DNA from: Streptomyces lanatus
GTDB lineage: Bacteria; Actinomycetota; Actinomycetes; Streptomycetales; Streptomycetaceae
DNA: 64,000 bases
Reading direction: 5' to 3'
NCBI RefSeq assembly: GCF_014655715.1
Contig: NZ_BNBM01000001.1
Coordinates: 560,742-624,741 of the forward strand
Shown here: one piece after another, positions 25,531 through 32,079 of the stretch
Layout: every line of letters begins with the position of its first letter
Numbering within the stretch: position 1 is the stretch's first letter
Translations under genes and position numbers: made by a program
The notes under the pieces: model-generated
Databases searched by the model: none
Seen by the model: the letters and a program-made list of their open reading frames with translations, nothing else
Told to the model about the DNA's origin: nothing

Positions 25531-26043
25531 ATGACCACGACGTCAGATTTCGCCACGTACATCGCGGGTCTCCCCCGCGTCCTCTCCGGTGCCGCCGCCC
25601 TCTTCCGGGACGCCGAGGGCCGAGTCCTGCTGGTGGAGCCCAACTACCGGGAAGGCTGGGCGCTTCCGGGCGGCACCATCGAGTCCGACGACGGTGAGAC
25701 ACCGCGCCAGGGCGCCCATCGCGAGACGCTGGAGGAGATCGGGCTCGACCGGGTACTTGGTCGGCTGCTCGCGGTGGACTGGGTGTACCGGTCGGGTTGG
25801 CCGCCGCTGGTGGCGTATCTGTACGACGGCGGGGTCCTTCAGGAGGACGACTTCAAGGCGATTCGGCTGCAGGAGGAGGAGCTGCTGTCCTGGCGGCTGG
25901 TCGAGCGCGACGAGCTCACCACGCTTCTGCCGGGCGCCCTGGGCCGTCGTGTCCTGGCCGCGCTGGACGTTCTCGCGGACGGCGGCGGGACGGTGGAGCT
26001 GGAGAATGGGCACCGAGTGAATTCCGAGCCTGCTGAGTCGTAA
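25531..26043 (+). CDS. NUDIX hydrolase
   Basis: A 170-residue NUDIX pyrophosphohydrolase. The box is G(x5)E(x7)REUxEExGU, seen as GGTIESDDGETPRQGAHRET then LEEIGLD, right after the strand VLLVEPNYREGWALPGG. Substrates of the family are nucleoside diphosphates linked to another moiety; specificity is unknown. The ATG at 25531 lacks a ribosome site but follows TACCCT by seven bases, again suggesting a leaderless message; the upstream extension of the frame to 25351 overlaps the previous gene and is not family-like. Possibly linked functionally to the ADP-ribosylglycohydrolase just upstream. Confidence 0.88.
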   Translation: MTTTSDFATYIAGLPRVLSGAAALFRDAEGRVLLVEPNYREGWALPGGTIESDDGETPRQGAHRETLEEIGLDRVLGRLLAVDWVYRSGWPPLVAYLYDGGVLQEDDFKAIRLQEEELLSWRLVERDELTTLLPGALGRRVLAALDVLADGGGTVELENGHRVNSEPAES

Positions 26044-26082
26044 TCACTGCCGGATTACTGTCGGAATCATGAATCGGCTGCC

Positions 26083-26110
26083 TTGACGCCCTTGCGGCCG
26101 GGTCTAATAT
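26083..26110 (+). promoter_or_regulatory. Near-consensus promoter of the subtilase gene
   Basis: TTGACG (26083-26088), 16-bp spacer, TAATAT (26105-26110). This is very close to the vegetative consensus and unusual for Streptomyces. Transcription would begin near 26117, giving a leader of about 100 nt before the ATG at 26221; the leader includes the dyad CCCGG-tgatat-CCCGG(G). Confidence 0.6.
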
Positions 26111-26220
26111 GACCGTCGCCGATGCACCAGGACCGCGTTCCTCTATCCGGAACGCATGCATTTCGCATTCCTGTCCCGGTGATATCCCGGGATTCTCATT
26201 CCGCTACGAGCGGGGGCGTC

Positions 26221-27594
26221 ATGCGCGTAATGATTCAAATGCGGCCCGAGCGCGATGTGGTGGCTGCCGTGGTCGATTCCCGGACTCCCACCCCGCCGGC
26301 CGTCGAAGTGGCGGGCGAGGTTCCCGGGCTGATCCTGGATCCGGCGTTCGTGCCGGTTCCGGTGCCCCGGCCGCGGCCCGCGGAGTCCGGCGGCGATCCG
26401 CTGTCGCTGGACCAGCCGCTCGTGTTCTCCCTGGCCCCCGAAGACGCGAGTGTGCTGGTCCGCGGGGAGATCCAGGACGACGACCTGGCGGGCCGGCTGG
26501 CTCTGCTGTCCGCGGCGCGTCCGGACATCGTCGGCATCTCCTCCGACCCGGTGATCGAGACGACCCCGGTCTGCGGCGGCACTCCCCCCGTCGGCGACTG
26601 GAACGACGTCCGGCACAGCGTCACGGACCTCCTCGCCGCCGAGGGTCTCGACGGGCAGGGTGTCGCCCTCGCCGTCGTCGACACCGGAATCAACACCGCC
26701 CATGTGAGCCGGGCCCTAGGCGGCCGGGAGGTGTCGCTCAGGGAGGACCTCAGCTGGAAACCCGCCGGGGTCGACGGGGACTTCGGCCGGTTCCCGGTGC
26801 ACCACGGCACGATGTGCGCCTTCGACGCGCTGATCGTCGCCGAGCGGGCGGACCTGGTCGATGTGCCCGTGCTGCTGTCCCGGCGGCAGGGCGGCACCGC
26901 CCTGGACGGCCTGCTGTCCGACGCGGTCGCCGCGTTCGCGCATCTGCGGTCGCTGCTGGAGGCCGTGCCGCGCAAGGACCGCTCCCCGCTCGTCGTCAGC
27001 AACAGCTGGGGTTCGTTCAGCCCGGCCTGGGACTTCCCGCCGGGGCATCCGGGCAATTACTCCGACAACCGCGCCCACCCGTTCAACCTGGCCGTCGCCG
27101 CGCTGGAAGAGGCCGGTGCCGACATTCTCTTCGCCGCCGGAAACTGCGGACGGGACTGTCCCGACGGCAGGTGCGCCTTCCCGAGCCGGCCGATCACCGG
27201 GGCCAATTCGCATCCCCGGGTGCTCTCGGTGGCCGGCGTCGACGTGCACGGCAACCGGGTCGGCTACTCGTCCCAGGGCCCCGGAAGGCTCGCCTCACGC
27301 AAGCCGGACCTCGCCACGTACACCCACTTCTCCGGCTCGGGGGCGTTCGGCGCGGGCAGCCCCGACTCGGGCACCTCGGCGGCCTGCCCGGTCGCGGCGG
27401 GCGTCGTCGCGGCGGTGCGCACCCGGCTCACGCCCCGGCAGCTGTCCCCCGCCGGGATGCGCACCCTGCTGCGGCGGACCGCCAACGACGCCGGAATCGC
27501 CGGCTACGACCATGATTACGGGTACGGCACCATCAGCACAGCGTCGATCGTGGAGGCGCTGCGCCTGCGCGGCAAGAACAGCGGCCGTTCTTAG
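26221..27594 (+). CDS. S8 (subtilisin) family serine peptidase without signal peptide
   Basis: A 457-residue subtilase. Asp154 (LAVVDTGINTAH), His195 (HHGTMC), Asn308 (FAAGNCG) and Ser386 (GTSAACPVAAG) form a complete catalytic set. The first about 120 residues are an N-terminal extension (MRVMIQMRPERDVVAAVV, then Pro-rich linker) that may be a propeptide-like domain, but there is no Sec or Tat signal and no TM segment, so the enzyme is probably cytoplasmic. The start MRVMIQM at 26221 has a G-rich ribosome site; an in-frame start at 26122 is possible. A 90-residue protein follows 7 bp after the stop and is almost certainly co-translated. Target unknown. Confidence 0.88.
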   Translation: MRVMIQMRPERDVVAAVVDSRTPTPPAVEVAGEVPGLILDPAFVPVPVPRPRPAESGGDPLSLDQPLVFSLAPEDASVLVRGEIQDDDLAGRLALLSAARPDIVGISSDPVIETTPVCGGTPPVGDWNDVRHSVTDLLAAEGLDGQGVALAVVDTGINTAHVSRALGGREVSLREDLSWKPAGVDGDFGRFPVHHGTMCAFDALIVAERADLVDVPVLLSRRQGGTALDGLLSDAVAAFAHLRSLLEAVPRKDRSPLVVSNSWGSFSPAWDFPPGHPGNYSDNRAHPFNLAVAALEEAGADILFAAGNCGRDCPDGRCAFPSRPITGANSHPRVLSVAGVDVHGNRVGYSSQGPGRLASRKPDLATYTHFSGSGAFGAGSPDSGTSAACPVAAGVVAAVRTRLTPRQLSPAGMRTLLRRTANDAGIAGYDHDYGYGTISTASIVEALRLRGKNSGRS

Positions 27595-27601
27595 GAGGCC
27601 C

Positions 27602-27874
27602 ATGGCTGCCGACAGCCCCACCGTCCTGATCAGCGTGACGCTCTGGCCGGGCGCCACGCTGCGGGACGCCGTGCGCCGGCTGCGGCTGGCGGAGGACGAG
27701 GTGGACACGGCGTACGGCCTGGTCCTCGTCGACCCGGCCCGCCATCTGTACGCCCTGCTGGTCACGCAGAGCGCCGGCGAGCGGCTCCGGGGAATCCCCG
27801 GGGCCGGTGGCCCGTACGCCAACCCCCGTATCGAGCCCTTCGGCCCGCCCCGCCCCGAAAACGACAACGACTGA
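27602..27874 (+). CDS. Small protein coupled to the subtilase (unknown)
   Basis: A 90-residue protein starting MAADSPTVLISVTLWPG behind AGGAGG, 7 bp after the subtilase stop. A beta-alpha-beta pattern is visible: VLISVTLW, helix ATLRDAVRRLRLAEDE, strands YGLVLVDPA and LYALLVTQ, then helix AGERLRG and a Pro/Gly tail. This resembles the size and topology of subtilisin propeptides/I9 inhibitors, which act as folding helpers or inhibitors, but no family motif is certain. Role inferred only from linkage: partner, inhibitor or adaptor of the peptidase. Confidence 0.75.
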   Translation: MAADSPTVLISVTLWPGATLRDAVRRLRLAEDEVDTAYGLVLVDPARHLYALLVTQSAGERLRGIPGAGGPYANPRIEPFGPPRPENDND

Positions 27875-27902
27875 CTACCAGGACTGTCCTACGCTCGATG
27901 CC

Positions 27903-28655
27903 ATGACCAAGCCGCCCCTCGTCGCGATCCTCAGCGGCGCCGGTATCAGCACGGACTCCGGGATCCCGGACTACCGCGGGCCGAACGGGCTGTGGCGCCG
28001 GGATCCGGAGGCCGAGAAGCTCGTGACGTACGAGTACTACATGGGCGACCCGGAGATCCGGCGGCGTTCCTGGCAGCTGCGGCGCAAGAACCGCGCCCTC
28101 CGGGCCGAGCCGAACGCCGGGCACCGGGCTGTCGCGGAGCTGGAGCGGTCGGGCGTGCCGGTGCGGGTGATCACGCAGAACGTGGACGGGCTGCACCAGC
28201 TCGCCGGGATGCCCGCCCGCAAGGTGCTCGAACTGCACGGCAGCGCACGGAGTGTGCTGTGCACGAAGTGCGATGCGCGCGGGCCGATGGAGGACGCCCT
28301 GGCCCGTGTCGAGGCCGGTGAGGCCGATCCGCCGTGTCTGGAGTGCGGCGGGATCCTGAAGTCGGCGACGGTGATGTTCGGCGAGCGCCTCGATCCGTCG
28401 GTCCTGGGTGAGGCGGTCGCCATCACCAAGGCCTGCCAGGTCTTCATCGCCGTCGGCACCAGCCTCCAGGTCCAGCCCGCCGCAGGGCTCGCAGGTATCG
28501 CCGCCGACCATGGCGCCCGGCTCGTCATCGTCAACGCGGAGCCGACTCCGTACGACGAACTGGCCGACGAAATCGTCCGGGAGCCGATCGGCACGGCCCT
28601 GCCGGCGCTGCTCGGTCGCCTCGGGTCGGGGACTCCGAGACAGACCCGCCGGTGA
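27903..28655 (+). CDS. Sir2-family NAD-dependent protein deacylase
   Basis: A 250-residue sirtuin. NAD motifs GAGISTDSGIPDYRGPNG and TQNVDGLH are intact, the catalytic His is in LELHGSAR, and the Zn ribbon is CTKCDAR... CLECGG (Cys pairs 36 residues apart). Removes acetyl or similar acyl groups from lysine, using NAD. The ATG at 27903 has no clear ribosome site; TACGCT ten bases upstream may be a -10 for a leaderless transcript. No partner acetyltransferase is adjacent. It follows the subtilase/small-protein pair by about 30 bp, but may have its own promoter. Confidence 0.93.
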   Translation: MTKPPLVAILSGAGISTDSGIPDYRGPNGLWRRDPEAEKLVTYEYYMGDPEIRRRSWQLRRKNRALRAEPNAGHRAVAELERSGVPVRVITQNVDGLHQLAGMPARKVLELHGSARSVLCTKCDARGPMEDALARVEAGEADPPCLECGGILKSATVMFGERLDPSVLGEAVAITKACQVFIAVGTSLQVQPAAGLAGIAADHGARLVIVNAEPTPYDELADEIVREPIGTALPALLGRLGSGTPRQTRR

Positions 28656-28700
28656 GAAATCAGCTGCGTGCGGCAGGGTGAGCGGATCAGAATCCCTCCC

Positions 28701-29072
28701 ATGACTTCTCGGATCCGCCATGTGACGATCGACTCCGCCGACGCCTACCGCCTCGCCGGCTTCTGGTCCCAGGTGCTCGACCTGCCCGTGCACGAGGACG
28801 ACAAGCCGGGAGACGAGGATGTGCTGATCGAGGGGGCGGGGCTGTTGTTCGTCACCGTCCCCGAGCCCAAGAGCGTCAAGAACCGTGTGCATCTCGACCT
28901 TCAGCCGCAGGACCGCACCCGGGACGAGGAGGTCGAGCGGGTGCTCGCCCTCGGTGCCGCGCTGGTCGACGACCGGCGCCGGCCGGACGGCAGGGGCTGG
29001 GTGGTCCTCGCCGATCCGGAGGGCAACGAGTTCTGTGTGGAGCGCGGCGCCGCGGAGCGGGACGGCGGCTGA
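28701..29072 (+). CDS. VOC family protein
   Basis: A 123-residue glyoxalase/bleomycin-resistance-fold protein: MTSRIRHVTIDSADAYRLAGFWSQVL, DEDVLIEGAGLLFVTVPEP, RVHLDLQPQDR and GWVVLADPEGNEFCVER are the four beta-alpha-beta strands. His in RHVTID, His in VHLDL and Glu in FCVE are the usual metal ligands. It lacks other features for substrate assignment. The ATG at 28701 is chosen over 28668 because the family begins there. Convergent with ogt, only 5 bp between stops. Confidence 0.85.
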   Translation: MTSRIRHVTIDSADAYRLAGFWSQVLDLPVHEDDKPGDEDVLIEGAGLLFVTVPEPKSVKNRVHLDLQPQDRTRDEEVERVLALGAALVDDRRRPDGRGWVVLADPEGNEFCVERGAAERDGG

Positions 29073-29077
29073 GGGGC

Positions 29078-29560
29078 TCAGAACAAGGCCGTTCCGCTCT
29101 CGAAGTCCAGCAGGCGCTGTTTGCGGTCCAGTCCGCCGCCGTAGCCGGTGAGGCTGCCGTTGGCGCCGACGACACGGTGGCAGGGGACGATGATGCCGAT
29201 CGGGTTCTTGCCGTTGGCGAGTCCGACCGCGCGGGAGGCGCCGGAGTTGCCCAGGGCGTCGGCGAGTTCGCCGTAGGAGCGGGTCTCGCCGTACGGGATG
29301 CGGCGCAGCTGGTCCCAGACGCGGCGCTGGAACTCGGTGCCGTTGAGGCGCAGTTCGACGGTGAAATCCTTGAGGTCGCCCGCGAAGTAGGCCTCCAGCT
29401 CGTCGACGATCGCACCGAAGGGCGTCTCGTCGCGGTCTCCGAAGGTCTCCTCGGGTGGGCGGTGGCGCTGGTCGGTCATGTAGAGGCCGCACAGGACGCC
29501 GTCCTCGGCGACGAGGGTGAGCGGGCCGTAGGGGCTGTCGATGACGGTGTGCTGCTTCAC
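29078..29560 (-). CDS. ogt: Methylated-DNA--[protein]-cysteine S-methyltransferase
   Basis: A 160-residue suicide DNA repair protein that takes the methyl group off O6-methylguanine onto Cys127 in the motif IVPCHRV. N-terminal domain begins MKQHTVIDSPYGPLTLVAEDG, and the DNA-binding HTH is SYGELADALGNSGASRAVGLANGKNP. Starts at a GTG only 23 bp after the stop of the Ada/AlkA gene on the same strand, so the two repair enzymes form an operon. The ribosome site AAGGA is present twice owing to a 13-bp tandem duplication in the gap. Confidence 0.95.
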   Translation of the reverse strand: MKQHTVIDSPYGPLTLVAEDGVLCGLYMTDQRHRPPEETFGDRDETPFGAIVDELEAYFAGDLKDFTVELRLNGTEFQRRVWDQLRRIPYGETRSYGELADALGNSGASRAVGLANGKNPIGIIVPCHRVVGANGSLTGYGGGLDRKQRLLDFESGTALF

Positions 29561-29586
29561 TGGATTTCCTTACCTGGATTTCCTTA
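29560..29586. repeat. 13-bp tandem duplication spanning the ogt ribosome site
   Basis: CTGGATTTCCTTA occurs at 29560-29572 and again at 29574-29586, one base apart. On the minus-strand message this doubles the AAGGAAATCCAG Shine-Dalgarno region between the Ada/AlkA stop and the ogt start. Confidence 0.8.
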
Positions 29587-31065
29587 TACGGGAAGGAAGT
29601 TGATCGGGTGGCTGTCCGTCGCCCACAGGTACTGGACGGCGTACGCCCGCCAAGGGCGCCAGGCCGCCGCGCGTGAGGTCAGAGCCGCCGGGGTCGACGG
29701 CAGGCCCAACTCCTCGGCGGCGCGGCGGATTCCGAGGTCGGTGGGGAGGAAGGCGTCGGGGTCGCCGAGGGCGCGCATGGCGATGACGTCGACCGTCCAG
29801 GGGCCGAAGCCCGGCAACTCCAACAGCCGGGCCCGGGTTTCCGGCCAGTCACTGTCCGGGCCCAGGCGCAGCTCACCGTCGGCGAGCCCCCGTACGAGTG
29901 TCGTGAACGTCGTGCGGCGGGTGCGGGGCATCGCCAGGGACTCCGGGTCCAGCGAGGCCAGCGCCTCCGGGGACGGGAACAGGTGAGTGAGGCCGCCCTC
30001 GGGGTCGTCGACCCGCTCGCCGTGCGCGGTGACGAGGCGGGCCGCGTGGGTGCGGGCCGCCGCCGTGGAGACCTGCTGGCCCAGCACCGCCCGTACGGCG
30101 AACTCGGCCTCGTCGACCGTGCGCGGCACCCTGCGGCCGGGCGCCTTGTCGACCAGGGGCGCCAGCAGGGGATCCGTACGCAGCTGGTCGTCGATGGCGA
30201 CCGGGTCGGCGTCCAGGTCGAGCATCCGGCGGCACCGGCTGATGGCGACCGTCAGGTCTCGCAGGTCACCGAGGGTGAGGCGGCAGGCGATGTGGTCGGG
30301 CCGAGGTGTCAGGGACACGATGCCGTGGCCGTACGGCAGCCTCAGCGTGCGCCGGTAGGCGCCGTCCCGCCACTCCTCGACGCCGGGTACGGCGGTCGCC
30401 GCGAGGTGGCCGAAGAGGTTGTCGGGGTTGAGGGGGGCGCGGAACGGCAGGCGCAGGGTGAGGGCGCCGGTGGCGCTGCCGGGGTTGCCGCGGGGCGCGC
30501 GGGCGCGCAGATCCGTCGGGGCGAGGGCGAAGACCTCGCGGACGGTGTCGTTGAAGGTGCGGATGGAGGCGAAGCCGGCGGCGAAGGCGATGTCCGCCAT
30601 GGGCAGCGGCGTCGTCTCGATGAGGAGGCGGGCCGCCTGGGCGCGCTGGGCGCGGGCCAGGGCGAGCGGGCCGGCGCCGAGTTCGGCGAGGAGCTGGCGT
30701 TCGATCTGCCGGGTGCTGTAGCCGAGCCGGGCGGCGAGGCCGGGTACGCCCTCGCGGTCGACGACTCCGTCGGCGATCAGCCGCATCGCGCGGGCCACGA
30801 GGTCGGCGCGCTGGTTCCACTCCGGGGAGCCGGGGCTGGTGTCCGGGCGGCAGCGCTTGCAGGCCCGGAACCCGGCCTGCTGGCAGGCGGCCGCGCTCGG
30901 GTGGAACCGCATGTTCTCCGGCTTGGGCGGGACCACCGGGCAGCTGGGCCGGCAGTAGATCCCGGTCGTGACGACCGCCGTGAAGAACCATCCGTCGAAG
31001 CGGGCGTCCTTGGACTGGACGGCGCGCACGCAGCGCTCCGTGTCGGTGTGCATCCCCTTCTGCAT
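29584..31065 (-). CDS. Ada-AlkA fusion: methyl-responsive regulator/3-methyladenine DNA glycosylase
   Basis: A 493-residue protein. N-terminal Ada Zn domain with Cys38, Cys42, Cys69 and Cys72 (GIYCRPSCP, ACKRC) at the same numbers as E. coli Ada, which supports the ATG at 31065; then AraC-type HTH (about 85-190, LAARLGYSTRQIERQLLAELG), then AlkA-like HhH glycosylase (AEFAVRAVLGQQVSTAAARTHAARLV, LPGFGPWTVDVIAMRALGDPDAF with catalytic Asp). The first Cys accepts methyl from DNA phosphotriesters and activates transcription; the second half excises alkylated bases. Transcribed with ogt. An alternative start is at 31053. Confidence 0.92.
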   Translation of the reverse strand: MQKGMHTDTERCVRAVQSKDARFDGWFFTAVVTTGIYCRPSCPVVPPKPENMRFHPSAAACQQAGFRACKRCRPDTSPGSPEWNQRADLVARAMRLIADGVVDREGVPGLAARLGYSTRQIERQLLAELGAGPLALARAQRAQAARLLIETTPLPMADIAFAAGFASIRTFNDTVREVFALAPTDLRARAPRGNPGSATGALTLRLPFRAPLNPDNLFGHLAATAVPGVEEWRDGAYRRTLRLPYGHGIVSLTPRPDHIACRLTLGDLRDLTVAISRCRRMLDLDADPVAIDDQLRTDPLLAPLVDKAPGRRVPRTVDEAEFAVRAVLGQQVSTAAARTHAARLVTAHGERVDDPEGGLTHLFPSPEALASLDPESLAMPRTRRTTFTTLVRGLADGELRLGPDSDWPETRARLLELPGFGPWTVDVIAMRALGDPDAFLPTDLGIRRAAEELGLPSTPAALTSRAAAWRPWRAYAVQYLWATDSHPINFLPV

Positions 31066-31142
31066 GCATCCAGCATCGGCCACGGAGGAGAATCGGGGCT
31101 GGCGGGAATCCGACATCAACCAGTCCCGCGCCGACCAGGACG

Positions 31143-31160
31143 CATGAATCATCATTCATG
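31143..31160. promoter_or_regulatory. Candidate NmtR operator
   Basis: CATGAAT-catc-ATTCATG, a perfect 7-bp dyad with the GAAT/ATTC spacing typical of ArsR/SmtB-family operators, upstream of a -10-like TAAGAT (31178-31183) of nmtR. A second palindrome GTACATGTAC follows at 31162-31171. Repression by NmtR is inferred. Confidence 0.55.
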
Positions 31161-31190
31161 TGTACATGTACGATGGGTAAGATACCCCTC

Positions 31191-31553
31191 ATGGGTCATG
31201 GAGCCGTCACCGCCGCGCAGGACGCCCCCGAGCGCGTACGCCTGGACGCGGGCAACGCGGCCAAGGTGGCCACCACCCTCCAGGCCCTGTCCACGCCCTC
31301 CCGTCTGCTGATCCTGGCCCGGCTGCGCGAGGGGCCGCTGCCGGCCACGGAGTTGGCGGCCGAGGTCGGCATGGAGCAGTCGGCCTGCTCGCACCAGCTG
31401 CGGCTGCTGCGCAATCTCGGGCTGGTGGTGGGCGAGCGGCGCGGCCGTTCCGTGGTGTACGCGCTGCATGACCACCATGTCGCCGAGCTGCTCGACCAGG
31501 CCGTGTACCACGTCGAGCATCTGCGGCTGGGCATCAGCGACACGGCCGACTGA
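31191..31553 (+). CDS. nmtR: NmtR-type ArsR-family Ni/Co-responsive repressor
   Basis: A 120-residue winged-helix metal sensor closely patterned on M. tuberculosis NmtR: N-terminus MGHG (Gly2-His3, which chelate Ni in NmtR), core LQALSTPSRLLILARLREGPLP and HTH MEQSACSHQLRLLRNLGLVVGERRGRSVVY, and alpha-5 ligands Asp94, His96, His107 and His110 in LHDHH and YHVEH. Metal binding releases DNA. The ATG lies 7 bp after TAAGAT, so the message is probably leaderless; the frame open upstream to 31158 is not family-like. No efflux pump gene is adjacent, unlike nmtRA. Divergent from Ada/AlkA. Confidence 0.9.
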   Translation: MGHGAVTAAQDAPERVRLDAGNAAKVATTLQALSTPSRLLILARLREGPLPATELAAEVGMEQSACSHQLRLLRNLGLVVGERRGRSVVYALHDHHVAELLDQAVYHVEHLRLGISDTAD

Positions 31554-31555
31554 GC

Positions 31556-31574
31556 CGCGTCGCGCTACGACGCG
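31556..31574. terminator. Hairpin between convergent nmtR and lipoprotein genes
   Basis: 7-bp arms CGCGTCG / CGACGCG around CGCTA, lying across the end of nmtR and the last codons of the minus-strand lipoprotein gene. It may terminate either transcript. Confidence 0.4.
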
Positions 31575-32047
31575 CTGGCGCCCGGAGCCGGTCCGATGCC
31601 GCTCAACTGCTGGATGGTGCCGCCCAGTTGCGGCCGGAGACCGTCGAGGAGCGCCGGTTTTCCGCTGACCACCCAGCGGGGGCCGACGAGGTATTTGCCG
31701 CCGTAGACGGAGGCCGTGTCCAGCCAGGTGAGCTTGTACTTCTCCTCGGGGAACGTCGTGATGAGGTAGTTGCCCTTCGCGGTGTGGCAGACGCCCTCGC
31801 GCAGTTCGTCCGCCTCGGTCCTGATCTTGACCTTGCAGCCGGTCAGGTCGGCGATCACCTCGATCTTCGCCGGTGCCACGACGCCGGCCACGGTGGCGGA
31901 GACGTTCGTCGGGCTGCTCTGCGCGGAGGCTCCCTTGTCGTCACCACCACCGCACGCGGTCGCGGTGAGCAGGAGAACCAGCCCGCCGGCTGCGGCGACG
32001 AGACCGGTGCTTGCTCTGTTTCCTCGGCTTCCTCGCTGTGACTGCAC
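31565..32047 (-). CDS. Putative lipoprotein
   Basis: A 160-residue exported lipoprotein of unknown function. N-terminal signal with basic MQSQRGSRGNRAS, hydrophobic VAAAGGLVLLLTAT and lipobox LTAC-like TATAC; the mature part begins Cys-Gly-Gly-Gly-Asp with a Ser/Asn-rich linker. The folded part has a conserved-looking Cys pair (TGCKVKI, GVCHTAKGNY) that could form a disulfide. GTG start at 32047 with only a weak ribosome site. Sits 32 bp downstream of the FAD monooxygenase gene on the same strand. Confidence 0.75.
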   Translation of the reverse strand: MQSQRGSRGNRASTGLVAAAGGLVLLLTATACGGGDDKGASAQSSPTNVSATVAGVVAPAKIEVIADLTGCKVKIRTEADELREGVCHTAKGNYLITTFPEEKYKLTWLDTASVYGGKYLVGPRWVVSGKPALLDGLRPQLGGTIQQLSGIGPAPGASAS

Positions 32048-32079
32048 GAAAAGGGGTACGGATCAAGGCCGGTCGGTGT

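Noticed and set aside
27903..28655. Sir2 gene as part of an antiphage defence system with the subtilase
   Set aside because: It is a standard Zn-containing deacylase of normal length without a fused sensor or effector domain, and no other defence gene is nearby.
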